Source: Caenispirillum bisanense
Lineage (GTDB): Bacteria > Pseudomonadota > Alphaproteobacteria > Rhodospirillales > Rhodospirillaceae
NCBI GenBank assembly: GCA_945906455.1
Contig: CAMDRB010000008.1
Span: forward strand, 1 to 36,728
Direction: 5' to 3'
DNA length: 36,728 nt
A program made the position numbers and the translations under genes. The notes beneath the pieces were generated by a model that saw nothing but the letters and a program-made list of their open reading frames with translations, ran no database searches and was not told the DNA's origin. Position 1 is the stretch's first letter. Each line of letters opens with the position of its first letter. Below are positions 24,497 through 32,797 of this stretch, in pieces.

Positions 24497-26449
24497 CTAC
24501 ATCACCAGCGGTGCGACGCGCTTTCTGCGGGTGTCCCGGGCATCTTCGTCAAACAGGCCCGTGAGCTGGCTCATGACTGCTCCCCCGAGCTCATCGGCGT
24601 CCATGAGCGTCACCGCCCGGCGATAGTAGCGCGTCACATCATGGCCAATGCCGATCGCCAGCAGCTGGACCTCGGAATTCTCTTCGATGTACGAAATGAC
24701 ATCGCGCAAATGTTGTTCGAGGTAGTTGCCGGGGTTGACCGACAGCGTTGAATCGTCAACCGGCGCGCCGTCCGAGATTACCATCAGAATGCGCCGCTGC
24801 TCGCCGCGAGCCGCAAGCCGGTTATGGGCCCAAGCCAGGGCTTCGCCGTCGATATTTTCCTTGAGGATGCCTTCGCGCAGCATCAACCCCAAATTTCGCC
24901 GCGCGCGCCGCCAGGGAACATCCGCGTCCTTGTAGATGATATGGCGCAGATCATTAAGCCGGCCTGGAGCCGCCGGCTTGCCGCTGTCGGTCCACAATTT
25001 GCGCGATTGACCGCCCTTCCACTGGCTGGTTGTGAAACCCAATATTTCAACCTTGACGCCGCAGCGTTCCAGAGTGCGCGCCAGAAGATCCGCGGTCACG
25101 GCGGCGACAGTAATGGGCCTTCCGCGCATTGAGCCGGAATTGTCGATCAGGAGTGAGACGATGGTGTCGCGAAACTCGGTTTCCTTCTCACGCTTGAACG
25201 ATAGCGAATGCGTCGGATTGGTTACGACCCGCGCGAGGCGACCGGCATCCAGCAAACCTTCCTCGAGATCGAACTCCCAACTACGTTGCTGTTGCGCCAT
25301 GAGTTTGCGCTGCAGTCGATTGGCAAGCCGCGACACGACGCCTTGAAGGTGGTCGAGCTGGCGGTCGAGCTGAAGCCTGAGGCGCGTTAGTTCCTCCGCG
25401 TCACAAAGATTGGCAGCATCCTCAACTTGATCAAAGCGGGTCGTGAATACTTTATAGCGTCGGCCGCGGTTCCCCTGATTGTGACCGGGACGGGGCCGCG
25501 CTTGCATGGCGGCGTTATCGGATTCAGCTTCGGAGGCGAACGCGGGTTGGCCGTCGAGGGCGCCGTCCTGGTCCTCGGTGCCGCCGGATTTTGAATCCTG
25601 GGGACCGGTGGCCGAATCAGCCGAGTCCTGTCCCTGCTGTGGGCTGTCGTTTTCGCCGTCGGCGCGCTGCTTAGTGTCGTCCTGCGCGGTCGCCTCATCG
25701 CCGTCATTACCGGAGTCTTCCTCGCGGTCCCGCTCGCGGGCATTGTCCTTTTCGAACCCCATGGTCTCGATCAGACGGCGGAGAATATCAGCGCTGCGTT
25801 TTTGGTCGCCAATATTGGCGGCGAGATCATCCAGACCCTTGTCCAGCTTCGTGCCGAACTCGCCGCGCAAGATTTCGCGGACGTGTTTACCGGCATCGCC
25901 CAACGCCAGAGCATTGCAACGGCCGTGAACCATGACCTTCAGGGCCTCGGCCCGGTCGAGTTGGAGGAATGACTGCGCCGCGTGGTAGCCCTCGGCCGCT
26001 AGGCGCAGCTCCATGGCGTTGCCGAGGTTTCGACTGACACCGAGGAATTGCCGCGCTCCGACCACTTCCACGCGCGCCTGTTCCATCGCGTTGTAGGCGC
26101 CGATAGCATCCGTTCCCTGCGGCATGCGGCGCGCGTGTACCTTCGGGTCATGGTATTTGAGGCGTACAGCCGCGGCGTCGGCCGCGCCGCGCACCCGGGC
26201 AACATTCTCATTGGTCAGTTTCTGCGGAGGCAGCGGTAGGCGCACTTCATCGGTCGTTACCGAGCTCAGCTTATGGTTGGCGGAAACCGGGGTGAAGACG
26301 ACCGTAATCTCAGGTCTGCCGGCAATCGCCTTGACCGCCGCGGCCGTCGCGTTCTTGAAGACCTCGCTTCGCGAGGAATTCTTCTCAGCCTGATTTTGAT
26401 AGTTCGGTTTCAAGGGCTTTACGACCGTCCGAGGGCAGGCTTCGGCCAA
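24497..26449 (-). CDS. cobT: Cobaltochelatase subunit CobT
   Basis: A 650-residue CobT. With CobS it forms the AAA+ chaperone-like assembly that drives CobN to insert cobalt into hydrogenobyrinic acid diamide in aerobic cobalamin synthesis. The N-terminal helical domain (about 25-230) is joined by a long acidic, low-complexity linker (about 232-330) to a C-terminal von Willebrand A domain with the MIDAS motif DNSGSM at 436-441 and a second acidic patch ISDGAPVDD. The start appears to be TTG 26449: AGGAG lies three bases ahead and overlaps the cobS stop codon. The next in-frame TTG (26413) is an alternative. No cobN is in the window. Confidence 0.95.
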   Translation of the reverse strand: MAEACPRTVVKPLKPNYQNQAEKNSSRSEVFKNATAAAVKAIAGRPEITVVFTPVSANHKLSSVTTDEVRLPLPPQKLTNENVARVRGAADAAAVRLKYHDPKVHARRMPQGTDAIGAYNAMEQARVEVVGARQFLGVSRNLGNAMELRLAAEGYHAAQSFLQLDRAEALKVMVHGRCNALALGDAGKHVREILRGEFGTKLDKGLDDLAANIGDQKRSADILRRLIETMGFEKDNARERDREEDSGNDGDEATAQDDTKQRADGENDSPQQGQDSADSATGPQDSKSGGTEDQDGALDGQPAFASEAESDNAAMQARPRPGHNQGNRGRRYKVFTTRFDQVEDAANLCDAEELTRLRLQLDRQLDHLQGVVSRLANRLQRKLMAQQQRSWEFDLEEGLLDAGRLARVVTNPTHSLSFKREKETEFRDTIVSLLIDNSGSMRGRPITVAAVTADLLARTLERCGVKVEILGFTTSQWKGGQSRKLWTDSGKPAAPGRLNDLRHIIYKDADVPWRRARRNLGLMLREGILKENIDGEALAWAHNRLAARGEQRRILMVISDGAPVDDSTLSVNPGNYLEQHLRDVISYIEENSEVQLLAIGIGHDVTRYYRRAVTLMDADELGGAVMSQLTGLFDEDARDTRRKRVAPLVM

Positions 26450-26455
26450 ATACTC

Positions 26456-27433
26456 CTAAGCAACGGCTTCGATGGCCGCGCCCGAGATTTCCTGGCCGAA
26501 ACAGCGTTGATAATACTCGGCGACGATCGGGCGCTCGGTCTCGTCGCACTTGTTCAGGAATGTGACGCGGAAGGAGTAGCCGAGGTCGTTGAATATCAGG
26601 TTGTTCTCGGCCCAGGTGATCACGGTGCGCGGTGACATGACGGTGGAGATGTCGCCGGACGTAAACCCGGCGCGGGTCAGATCGGCGACATTGACCATCG
26701 CCGCGATCATTTTGCGCCCCGCCGCCGTGTCGTACGATTTCATCTTCGCCAGCACGATACCGACCTCGGCATCGTGCTTCAGGTAGTTGAGTGTCGCCAC
26801 GATGCTCCATCGATCCATCTGGCCTTGATTGATTTGCTGGGTGCCGTGATAGAGACCCGTGGTGTCGCCGAGGCCGACGGTATTGGTCGTGGCAAAAAGC
26901 CTAAAGGCCGGGTGCGGCTGGATGACCTTATTTTGATCGAGCAGGGTCAAACGGCCATCGACTTCAAGCACGCGTTGGATCACGAACATCACATCGGGCC
27001 GGCCGGCGTCGTACTCGTCGAACACCAGTGCCACCGGATTCTGCAACGCCCAAGGAAGCAAGCCTTCACGGAATTCCGTAATTTGCACGCCGTCGCGAAT
27101 CACGATGGCGTCCTTGCCGATCAAGTCGATCCGGCTAATGTGGCTATCGAGGTTGATACGCAGGCAAGGCCAGTTGAGCCGCGCGGCCGCTTGTTCGATA
27201 TGCGTCGATTTGCCGGTACCGTGGTAACCCTGGATCATGACGCGGCGGTTGTGGGCAAACCCCGCGAGGATCGCCAGCGTCGTCTCGGGGTCGAAACGGT
27301 AGGCGTCATCGATCTCGGGCACATGTTCGCCGCGATGCGAGAACGCCGGAACCTTCATTTCACTGGCGAAACCAAAAAGGTCGCGCACGGACACTTGCCG
27401 GTCGGGAACCGCTACGCCGACGCCTAATCTCAT
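26456..27433 (-). CDS. cobS: Cobaltochelatase subunit CobS (AAA+ ATPase)
   Basis: A 325-residue MoxR/Mg-chelatase-type AAA+ ATPase, the motor of the cobaltochelatase. Walker A is GYHGTGKST (69-77) and Walker B is VALVFDE (134-140). The sensor region [11 protein letters not shown] and the C-terminal [15 protein letters not shown] helix are typical. Length equals that of other CobS proteins. ATG 27433 has a modest AGG ahead. cobT follows after six bases. I looked for a cobalamin riboswitch in the 294-bp upstream gap (27434-27727) and saw no B12 box; only GC-rich imperfect hairpins near 27618-27640 are present. Confidence 0.96.
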   Translation of the reverse strand: MRLGVGVAVPDRQVSVRDLFGFASEMKVPAFSHRGEHVPEIDDAYRFDPETTLAILAGFAHNRRVMIQGYHGTGKSTHIEQAAARLNWPCLRINLDSHISRIDLIGKDAIVIRDGVQITEFREGLLPWALQNPVALVFDEYDAGRPDVMFVIQRVLEVDGRLTLLDQNKVIQPHPAFRLFATTNTVGLGDTTGLYHGTQQINQGQMDRWSIVATLNYLKHDAEVGIVLAKMKSYDTAAGRKMIAAMVNVADLTRAGFTSGDISTVMSPRTVITWAENNLIFNDLGYSFRVTFLNKCDETERPIVAEYYQRCFGQEISGAAIEAVA

Positions 27434-27727
27434 GACTTAGCCTCGCCCACTTATTCCGCACATCGCCCTAGAAGAGACCCGGTTTGCCGCCTCTTCTCAA
27501 GGCAAACCTGTAATACTCTATTTCCGAAAAAAGGCCCGATTTTGATAGCCTAAGCACGTCTCGCCGGCACGCGGAACCCACGCATCTTGGATCGGCAGCG
27601 GCCTTTCGCCGGCGGGACCCCGGGACCGACATGTCCGGGCCCTAGCCCGAGGGCGGTCCTTATGGCACGCCACTATGAGCCGGGCAATCGGTCGGAAAAA
27701 TCTATATTTAGCAACAGGATATGAGCT

Positions 27728-28378
27728 CTAGGGTGCAATACCTGCGCGCAACGTCTGGTAGGCGTCGTTGATCACCTTCATGCGCGTCTCGGCCTCGGCC
27801 GACCCACCGTTGGCATCCGGGTGATGCCTTTTGACCAGCGCTTTGTAGCGCCGCCGCAGCGATTCCAGAGTAATTGGCGCGGTCAGCCCGAGGGTTTTAA
27901 TGGCCTTGTTGCGGGCGTTGACCGTCGGGGCCTTGGGATTGGCGGCCCGGGCCCGTTCCTCGTTCTCAGCTTTCCGGGCCGGATCAAACGCCGTGCCCTC
28001 GGTGAAGCCGAAGGGGTCATGAACGTGCACGCGTCCCGAGTGGATATGGGCGTGGATATTTGCGCCAGCACCTCCACCGATATTCGCGCCGAGTTCGCCG
28101 AGCTTCCATGTCGGGCGGTCCCAAGTGGTGGCGCGGCGGATCTCTTGCTCCATTTCCTCAGGCGAAAGGCCTGCATGAAAGTTCCATTGGGCGTTATAGA
28201 TCCGCACGTGTTCCAGGCAGAACATCTGGTAATCGCCGAGTGTGCGATCCTTAGGCGCGCGATACTCACCGTTTTCCGCGCAGCCGTCCCACGCACAGCG
28301 GTCCGTGCCCGGGTTTTGAAGTCCGGGCTCGGAGATTTCTGCGCTTCCCGACGCGCGTTGGCGGTTTGACCGATTCAT
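27728..28378 (-). CDS. J-domain (DnaJ-like) protein
   Basis: A 216-residue protein with a C-terminal J domain (about 150-214) holding the HPD motif in KRHHPDANGGS, which stimulates DnaK-type chaperone ATPase activity. The N-terminal half carries a conserved block, CAWDGC...YRAPKDRTLGDYQMFCLEHVRIYNAQWNF, with three cysteines and a histidine that could bind metal, followed by W/D-rich sequence. This two-part layout is typical of the alphaproteobacterial J protein encoded between cobS and bolA. The open frame runs 115 codons further up, but that part is antisense to bolA; ATG 28378 is the likely start. Confidence 0.88.
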   Translation of the reverse strand: MNRSNRQRASGSAEISEPGLQNPGTDRCAWDGCAENGEYRAPKDRTLGDYQMFCLEHVRIYNAQWNFHAGLSPEEMEQEIRRATTWDRPTWKLGELGANIGGGAGANIHAHIHSGRVHVHDPFGFTEGTAFDPARKAENEERARAANPKAPTVNARNKAIKTLGLTAPITLESLRRRYKALVKRHHPDANGGSAEAETRMKVINDAYQTLRAGIAP

Positions 28379-28483
28379 GCGCCGACAAATATGTGGCTCC
28401 TGGACCGCTGCCGCAATCTTGTTTATTCGTGCCAAGTATGCATGTTGGGGGTCGTCATCGACCCGCACGATAGGGAGCCCTTC

Positions 28484-28762
28484 ATGGGCGTTTACCGCGA
28501 CCGGATTCGAGCCAAAGTCACCGCGGCGTTTCAGCCGACACGGCTGGAGATCGGCGACGAGTCGTCGCTTCACCACGGCCACGCCGGTGCAAACCCGGAC
28601 GGCGGGGGCGAGACCCATTTCAATGTTGCGATTGAATCGGAGGCCTTCGCCGGCAAATCGCGGGTGGAACGCCAGCGCCTTGTGCACGCGGTTCTCGCGG
28701 TCGAGCTTAAAGAACGCGTGCACGCGCTGTCGTTGAAGCTCTCGGCCCCCGGCGAAAACTAA
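28484..28762 (+). CDS. bolA: BolA-family protein
   Basis: A 92-residue BolA-like protein, partner of monothiol glutaredoxins in Fe-S/iron homeostasis. The class II KH-like fold is recognisable: RIRAKVTAAFQPTRLEIGDESSLHHGH, then ETHFNVAIESEAFAGKSRVERQRLV with the invariant RVxRxR(L/M)V helix, and HALSLKLSAP. The histidines in HHGH lie in the loop used for cluster binding. ATG 28484 is chosen over an upstream in-frame ATG (28391) because AGGGAG (28472-28477) precedes it and the homologous region begins there. It is divergent from the J-domain gene (105 bp). Confidence 0.92.
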   Translation: MGVYRDRIRAKVTAAFQPTRLEIGDESSLHHGHAGANPDGGGETHFNVAIESEAFAGKSRVERQRLVHAVLAVELKERVHALSLKLSAPGEN

Positions 28763-28772
28763 ATGCGCGGCC

Positions 28773-29222
28773 TCACTGCATTCCGCCGTAGCTTTCGCCG
28801 TAGATGAAGGCGTTGCGGTCCTTCAAGTCCTGCTCAAGCTCGGTGTTATAGACGGCGTAAAGGTCGCGCACCGATACCATGCCGACAACGCGCGTGCCTT
28901 CGACCACCGGAAGATGCCGGTAGTTGCGTTTGCGCATCATGCTGATGGCGTCGGAAGCGGTATCCTCGGGCGATAGTGTGTCAGGATTGATCGTCATGAT
29001 ATCGGCGGCGGTGGCGGTGTCGGGGTCGAGGCCGGCGGCAAGTACCCGCACGGTCATATCGCGTTCGGTGATGATACCGACCAGGGCCTCACCCTCCATC
29101 ACCAGAACCGCGGCGATTTTTTTGTCGCGCATCATTTTGGCGGCCGCCCGCACATTCTCGCGCGGCGATATTTTTTGTAGTGTCTGTCCGCTGATGACGT
29201 CGGGTACAATTTTCCGGATCAT
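28773..29222 (-). CDS. CBS-domain pair protein
   Basis: A 149-residue cytoplasmic protein made almost entirely of two CBS motifs (about 15-70 and 77-135), shown by AAVLVMEGEALVGIITERDM and RHLPVVEGTRVVGMVSVRDLY. Such stand-alone pairs bind adenosine nucleotides and act as energy or redox sensors; the target of this one is unknown. GGGAG six bases before ATG 29222 supports the start. It ends 10 bp from bolA, converging on it. A 178-bp gap separates it from the CorC-like gene and contains nothing recognised. Confidence 0.9.
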   Translation of the reverse strand: MIRKIVPDVISGQTLQKISPRENVRAAAKMMRDKKIAAVLVMEGEALVGIITERDMTVRVLAAGLDPDTATAADIMTINPDTLSPEDTASDAISMMRKRNYRHLPVVEGTRVVGMVSVRDLYAVYNTELEQDLKDRNAFIYGESYGGMQ

Positions 29223-29400
29223 GGCGCACTCCCTTCAGGGGTCGACATTTACGGAGCAAATCCCGGCGAAAGGCTGGCGAGAGCCTCGAGTCCAGCCCTG
29301 GGCAAGGATCCTTTATGGACCCCTCTGAGCAGCAGTTTGGGCCCGACCCCCGGTTAGGTCAAGGTCGGCTGCGGATTCAAGCCGCGGTCGTGGTCGTGGT

Positions 29401-30669
29401 TTACGCCGGTTTGGGTGGGGTAACTCGCAACAGTGTCAACTGGTTACGGGTACGGTGGACAACCTGAAAACGGAAGCCATGGAACAGGAATTGCTGGCCG
29501 GCCTCAGGAATCGTGCGAGCTTCGTGCAACACGAAACCCGCTAAAGTAGCGGCCTTATCGTCGGGCAGGCCCCAGTCAAATTCGCGATTGAGGTCGCGTA
29601 GCGTCACCCCGCCGTCGATGATGACCGACCCGTCGGTCTGGGGCCGTACGCCGGCTACGGGAATGTCGTGCTCGTCGCCAATATCGCCGACGATTTCCTC
29701 AAGAATGTCCTCAAGCGTCACCGCGCCGAGCAACGTGCCATATTCGTCCACGACCATGGCGAAGTGTTCGCGCCGCGCCCGGAACGCATTGAGCTGGTCG
29801 AGGAGTGTCGTGCTATCCGGGATAAACCAAGGCTTGGCCGCGAGGGACAGCACGTCAACGTTCGTGGCGCCTCGATCCGTAGCGTTGACGGCGCGCAGCA
29901 GAGCCTTGGCGTGAATCACGCCGACGATATTGTCGGGCTGGTCCCGCCATAGCGGCACGCGCGAATATTGACTGTCGGCGATCTGCTCCAGGACGTCCGC
30001 GATGGGCAAGTCAGCGTCAATCGTTGCGACCTCTTTCCTGTGAATCATAACCTCGCCGACAGTGACGTCGGCCAAGTCCAAAACGCTTCGCAGCATGACG
30101 CGCTCATGCTTCACCTCGTCTTTGATGTGGCGGTCACCCATCTGCACTTCGATGGCGCCGCGCAATTCAGCCAGAATCTGGCTGGAAGTGCGGACCTGCG
30201 ACATCGGCACGCCGAAAAGGCGCAATGCGCCTTTGACGAAAAAATCGACTGCCGCATTGAATGGTCCAAACAGCTTGACGAGCGCCGACATGACGCCCGC
30301 GCAGCGCAGAGCGACCGTGGTCGGGTGCAATAGCGCATAGGTCTTGGGTAGGATTTCACCGTAGATTACCACCATCACGGTCATGATCGCCGTTGCATAG
30401 GCGATGCCCTCGTTGCCGAACATGTCGATCATCAGGCTGGTAGTCAGGGCCGAGGCCAGGATGTTGACCAGATTGTTGCCGAGCAACACCGTCGAGATCA
30501 TGCCTTCTCGCCGGCCGAGAAGGCGCAGGACGACGTCGGCGCGATCTTCGCCTTCCAGCGTCATCTGGTGCATCAAGGGTTTCGACGCTGTGGTTAGCGC
30601 GGTCTCGGCGGCGGAGAAGAAGGCCGCGATCGTCAACAGCACGAGGACGATCAATCCGATAACTATCAT
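29401..30669 (-). CDS. CNNM/CorC-family (HlyC/CorC) transporter
   Basis: A 422-residue membrane protein. A DUF21/CNNM transmembrane domain (about 1-150, including FFSAAETAL and GEILPKTYALLHP) is followed by a CBS pair (about 200-325) and a C-terminal CorC_HlyC domain (about 340-418). The family is linked to Mg/Co efflux in Salmonella CorC and CNNM studies; substrate here is inferred. GGAG seven bases before ATG 30669 marks the start. It follows aroB by 35 bp in a conserved alphaproteobacterial order, so it is probably in the aroK-aroB operon. Confidence 0.92.
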   Translation of the reverse strand: MIVIGLIVLVLLTIAAFFSAAETALTTASKPLMHQMTLEGEDRADVVLRLLGRREGMISTVLLGNNLVNILASALTTSLMIDMFGNEGIAYATAIMTVMVVIYGEILPKTYALLHPTTVALRCAGVMSALVKLFGPFNAAVDFFVKGALRLFGVPMSQVRTSSQILAELRGAIEVQMGDRHIKDEVKHERVMLRSVLDLADVTVGEVMIHRKEVATIDADLPIADVLEQIADSQYSRVPLWRDQPDNIVGVIHAKALLRAVNATDRGATNVDVLSLAAKPWFIPDSTTLLDQLNAFRARREHFAMVVDEYGTLLGAVTLEDILEEIVGDIGDEHDIPVAGVRPQTDGSVIIDGGVTLRDLNREFDWGLPDDKAATLAGFVLHEARTIPEAGQQFLFHGFRFQVVHRTRNQLTLLRVTPPKPA

Positions 30670-30704
30670 AACTTGGCTCCGTCAGGCAGAGGCGTGGATA
30701 AAGT

Positions 30705-31859
30705 CTAGCCGGTCAACGCTGCGGTCAGCACGGCTTCGAGCTGCGCGCGCGGCACCTCGTCGGTGAGGAAAGCCTTGCCGATGCCCCGTGCCAGCACAAA
30801 GGTTAGCGTGCCATCCTTCATCTTCTTGTCTTGTGTCATGTGCTGGATGAGCATCGCGGGTGTTATCGCGCCGCGCGGTCCGCGCCGGGGGGGCGCGACC
30901 GGCAAGCCGACCGCGGTGAAATGAGCCCGGACGCGTGCGACATCCTGAGACGGGCAAAGGCCAAGGCGCGCCGACAGTTCAAAGGCCAGAACGATTCCCG
31001 CCGCCACGGCTTCGCCGTGCAGAAGGTCGCCGCCATACCCCATTTCGGCCTCGAGCGCATGACCGAAAGTGTGGCCGAGGTTCAATAACGCGCGCGCGCC
31101 GTTTTCCTTCTCGTCGGCGGCGACGATGCGCGCTTTGGCCGCGCAGCTTGTGACGATGCAGTGGCGCAAGGCGGCGTGAGCACTATCGCCTCCGGACAGC
31201 GCGGGTGCGCCGTTGGCCTCAAGCCAAGACCAAAACCCCGGATCGCCGAGCAATCCGTATTTGGCGACTTCGGCATAACCGGCGACCAGCTCGCGCCGCG
31301 GGAGCGTGTCGAGCACGGCGGTATCGGCCAGGACGAGGCGCGGCTGATGAAAGGCGCCGACCAGATTCTTGCCGGCGGGCGTATTGATGCCGGTCTTTCC
31401 GCCGACCGAGCTGTCAACCTGCGCGAGCAGCGTCGTCGGAATTTGGATGAATTCAACGCCGCGCAATAGGACTGCCGCGGCGAATCCGGCCAGGTCACCG
31501 ACCACACCACCCCCGAGGGCGACGATCATCGTGCCGCGTTCGCATTTGGCGCTGAGCATCGCATCCAGGACTTGTTGCAAGTGCGCGAAGTCTTTGCTGG
31601 TCTCGCCGGCGGGAACGACGATGTGGTCGGCGCGAATGCCGGCCGCCGCGAAGTTTGCGCTGAGCGCACCGAGGTAAAGCGGCGCTACCTTGCTGTCGGT
31701 GACAATGAACACGCGGCGCTGCTTGAGGACCGTCGCGCAAAGCTCGCCAGCCTGGGCCAGCAGGCCGCGCCCGACATGTATGTGATAGGTGCGTGACCCA
31801 AGCGCGACCGTAACGACGGCGGGGTCGGCCACGACTAGGCGCGCGGCACCGGTGTTCAT
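30705..31859 (-). CDS. aroB: 3-dehydroquinate synthase
   Basis: A 384-residue AroB, the NAD- and zinc-dependent enzyme closing DAHP to 3-dehydroquinate, second step of the shikimate pathway. NAD-binding [13 protein letters not shown] (116-128), substrate loop [14 protein letters not shown] (146-159), YAEVAKYG with the metal-binding Glu, and [11 protein letters not shown] with zinc-binding His are present. The start ATG overlaps the aroK stop as ATGA, so translation is coupled to aroK. Length is slightly above the usual 360-370 because of a short N-terminal extension. Confidence 0.96.
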   Translation of the reverse strand: MNTGAARLVVADPAVVTVALGSRTYHIHVGRGLLAQAGELCATVLKQRRVFIVTDSKVAPLYLGALSANFAAAGIRADHIVVPAGETSKDFAHLQQVLDAMLSAKCERGTMIVALGGGVVGDLAGFAAAVLLRGVEFIQIPTTLLAQVDSSVGGKTGINTPAGKNLVGAFHQPRLVLADTAVLDTLPRRELVAGYAEVAKYGLLGDPGFWSWLEANGAPALSGGDSAHAALRHCIVTSCAAKARIVAADEKENGARALLNLGHTFGHALEAEMGYGGDLLHGEAVAAGIVLAFELSARLGLCPSQDVARVRAHFTAVGLPVAPPRRGPRGAITPAMLIQHMTQDKKMKDGTLTFVLARGIGKAFLTDEVPRAQLEAVLTAALTG

Positions 31860-32443
31860 GGCGCGGGCGTCGCGAAGGTGGGCGCGATCTTGGCGAGGGC
31901 TTCGATCACGCGTACGCAGGTGAGGTTGGGATTATCGGCACCGGTATCGACGGTGATATCCGCTTCAGCGTAAACCGGGTAGCGCACTTCTATCAGTTTC
32001 GCCAATGTTTCGCGCGGATCGCCGGCGTTGAGCAAGGGGCGGTGGCCGCGGCCCTTGGTGCGCGCGGCCAGCGTGTCCAAGTCCGCGCGCAACCAGACCG
32101 ATACCGCGTGCTCGCGAATCAATTCGCGCGTTTCGGCATCCATGAAGGCCCCGCCGCCGGCGGCCAGAATCGTGGGCGGACCTTGGAGCAACCGAGACAT
32201 CACCCGGCGTTCGCCATCGCGGAACGCACCTTCTCCGTATTTCTCAAAGATTTCGGCGATCGTGCAGCCCGCGGCCAGTTCGATCTCGGCATCGGCATCG
32301 ACGAAGGCAACGTCCAGGCGTTGCGCGAGGCGCCGGCCGATGCAGCTCTTGCCGGCACCCATGAGCCCGACGAGCACGATGGACCGGGCCAGGGTTGCTG
32401 GCTCCGCCGGGCCGTTACTCGGGATCTTGGCTGTCTCGTTCAT
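31856..32443 (-). CDS. aroK: Shikimate kinase
   Basis: A 195-residue shikimate kinase that phosphorylates shikimate at the 3-OH with ATP. It has the P-loop GLMGAGKSC (26-34), shikimate-binding DADAEIE, the GEGAFRDGE region, GGGA, and the lid [10 protein letters not shown] with its arginines. An N-terminal extension of about 20 residues precedes the kinase core. It leads the aroK-aroB(-CorC) operon and is divergent from the small membrane peptide upstream of xerD, a conserved order in alphaproteobacteria. Confidence 0.95.
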   Translation of the reverse strand: MNETAKIPSNGPAEPATLARSIVLVGLMGAGKSCIGRRLAQRLDVAFVDADAEIELAAGCTIAEIFEKYGEGAFRDGERRVMSRLLQGPPTILAAGGGAFMDAETRELIREHAVSVWLRADLDTLAARTKGRGHRPLLNAGDPRETLAKLIEVRYPVYAEADITVDTGADNPNLTCVRVIEALAKIAPTFATPAP

Positions 32444-32615
32444 CGGTCAGAATCGTTTTTTGGCTCTTTTAGTGGCTCCGGAGCGTGCGGAGCGCCGGCC
32501 GGCCGCTTCAATCAACTGTGCAACCCATTGGCCGAATGGACTTTATCACAGCCGTTGCGTAGTGTCCTTGGCGGACGCCGCCTCCCTTGCTAGGCCTAGC
32601 CCACGGGGCCTGCGC

Positions 32616-32643
32616 TTGGGGCGACATCTGGTCCCGTTATATA
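32616..32643 (+). promoter_or_regulatory. Candidate promoter of the 42-residue peptide/xerD unit
   Basis: TTGGGG (32616-32621) and TATATA (32638-32643) are 16 bp apart, and the small gene starts 26 bp further on. The rest of the 225-bp gap to aroK (32444-32668) holds no recognised element. Confidence 0.4.
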
Positions 32644-32668
32644 GAAGCAACCGAGCCAACATAAGAGC

Positions 32669-32797
32669 ATGGTTAAATTTCTAATTCTGCTGGTCTTGGC
32701 CGTTCTTGCCGGCGGCATCGCTTTCCTGGCGACTTGGGACATGCCCCCGCCTTCGGCCGTGACGGAAAAAGTCATTCCAAATGACCGTTTCAAATAG
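32669..32797 (+). CDS. 42-residue single-pass membrane peptide
   Basis: ATG 32669 opens a 42-codon gene ending at TAG 32795-32797. Residues 3-22 are one hydrophobic helix (KFLILLVLAVLAGGIAFLAT), followed by WDMPPPSAVTEKVIPNDRFK. I recognise the W-D-x-P-x-P-S-A and EKVIP(N/D)DRF pattern from tiny proteins encoded beside xerD in other alphaproteobacteria; none has a known function. A promoter-like sequence and a short leader precede it. It overlaps the next gene by 17 bp in another frame, which suggests coupled translation. The conserved tail, not just hydrophobicity, makes it a real gene. Confidence 0.75.
   Translation: MVKFLILLVLAVLAGGIAFLATWDMPPPSAVTEKVIPNDRFK

Noticed and set aside
27434-27727. 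A cobalamin riboswitch upstream of cobS
   Set aside because: No B12-box consensus or matching stem pattern was seen on the minus strand; only GC-rich imperfect hairpins.
28391-28483. A longer BolA start at ATG 28391
   Set aside because: The extra residues are outside the BolA fold, and ATG 28484 has a well-placed AGGGAG.
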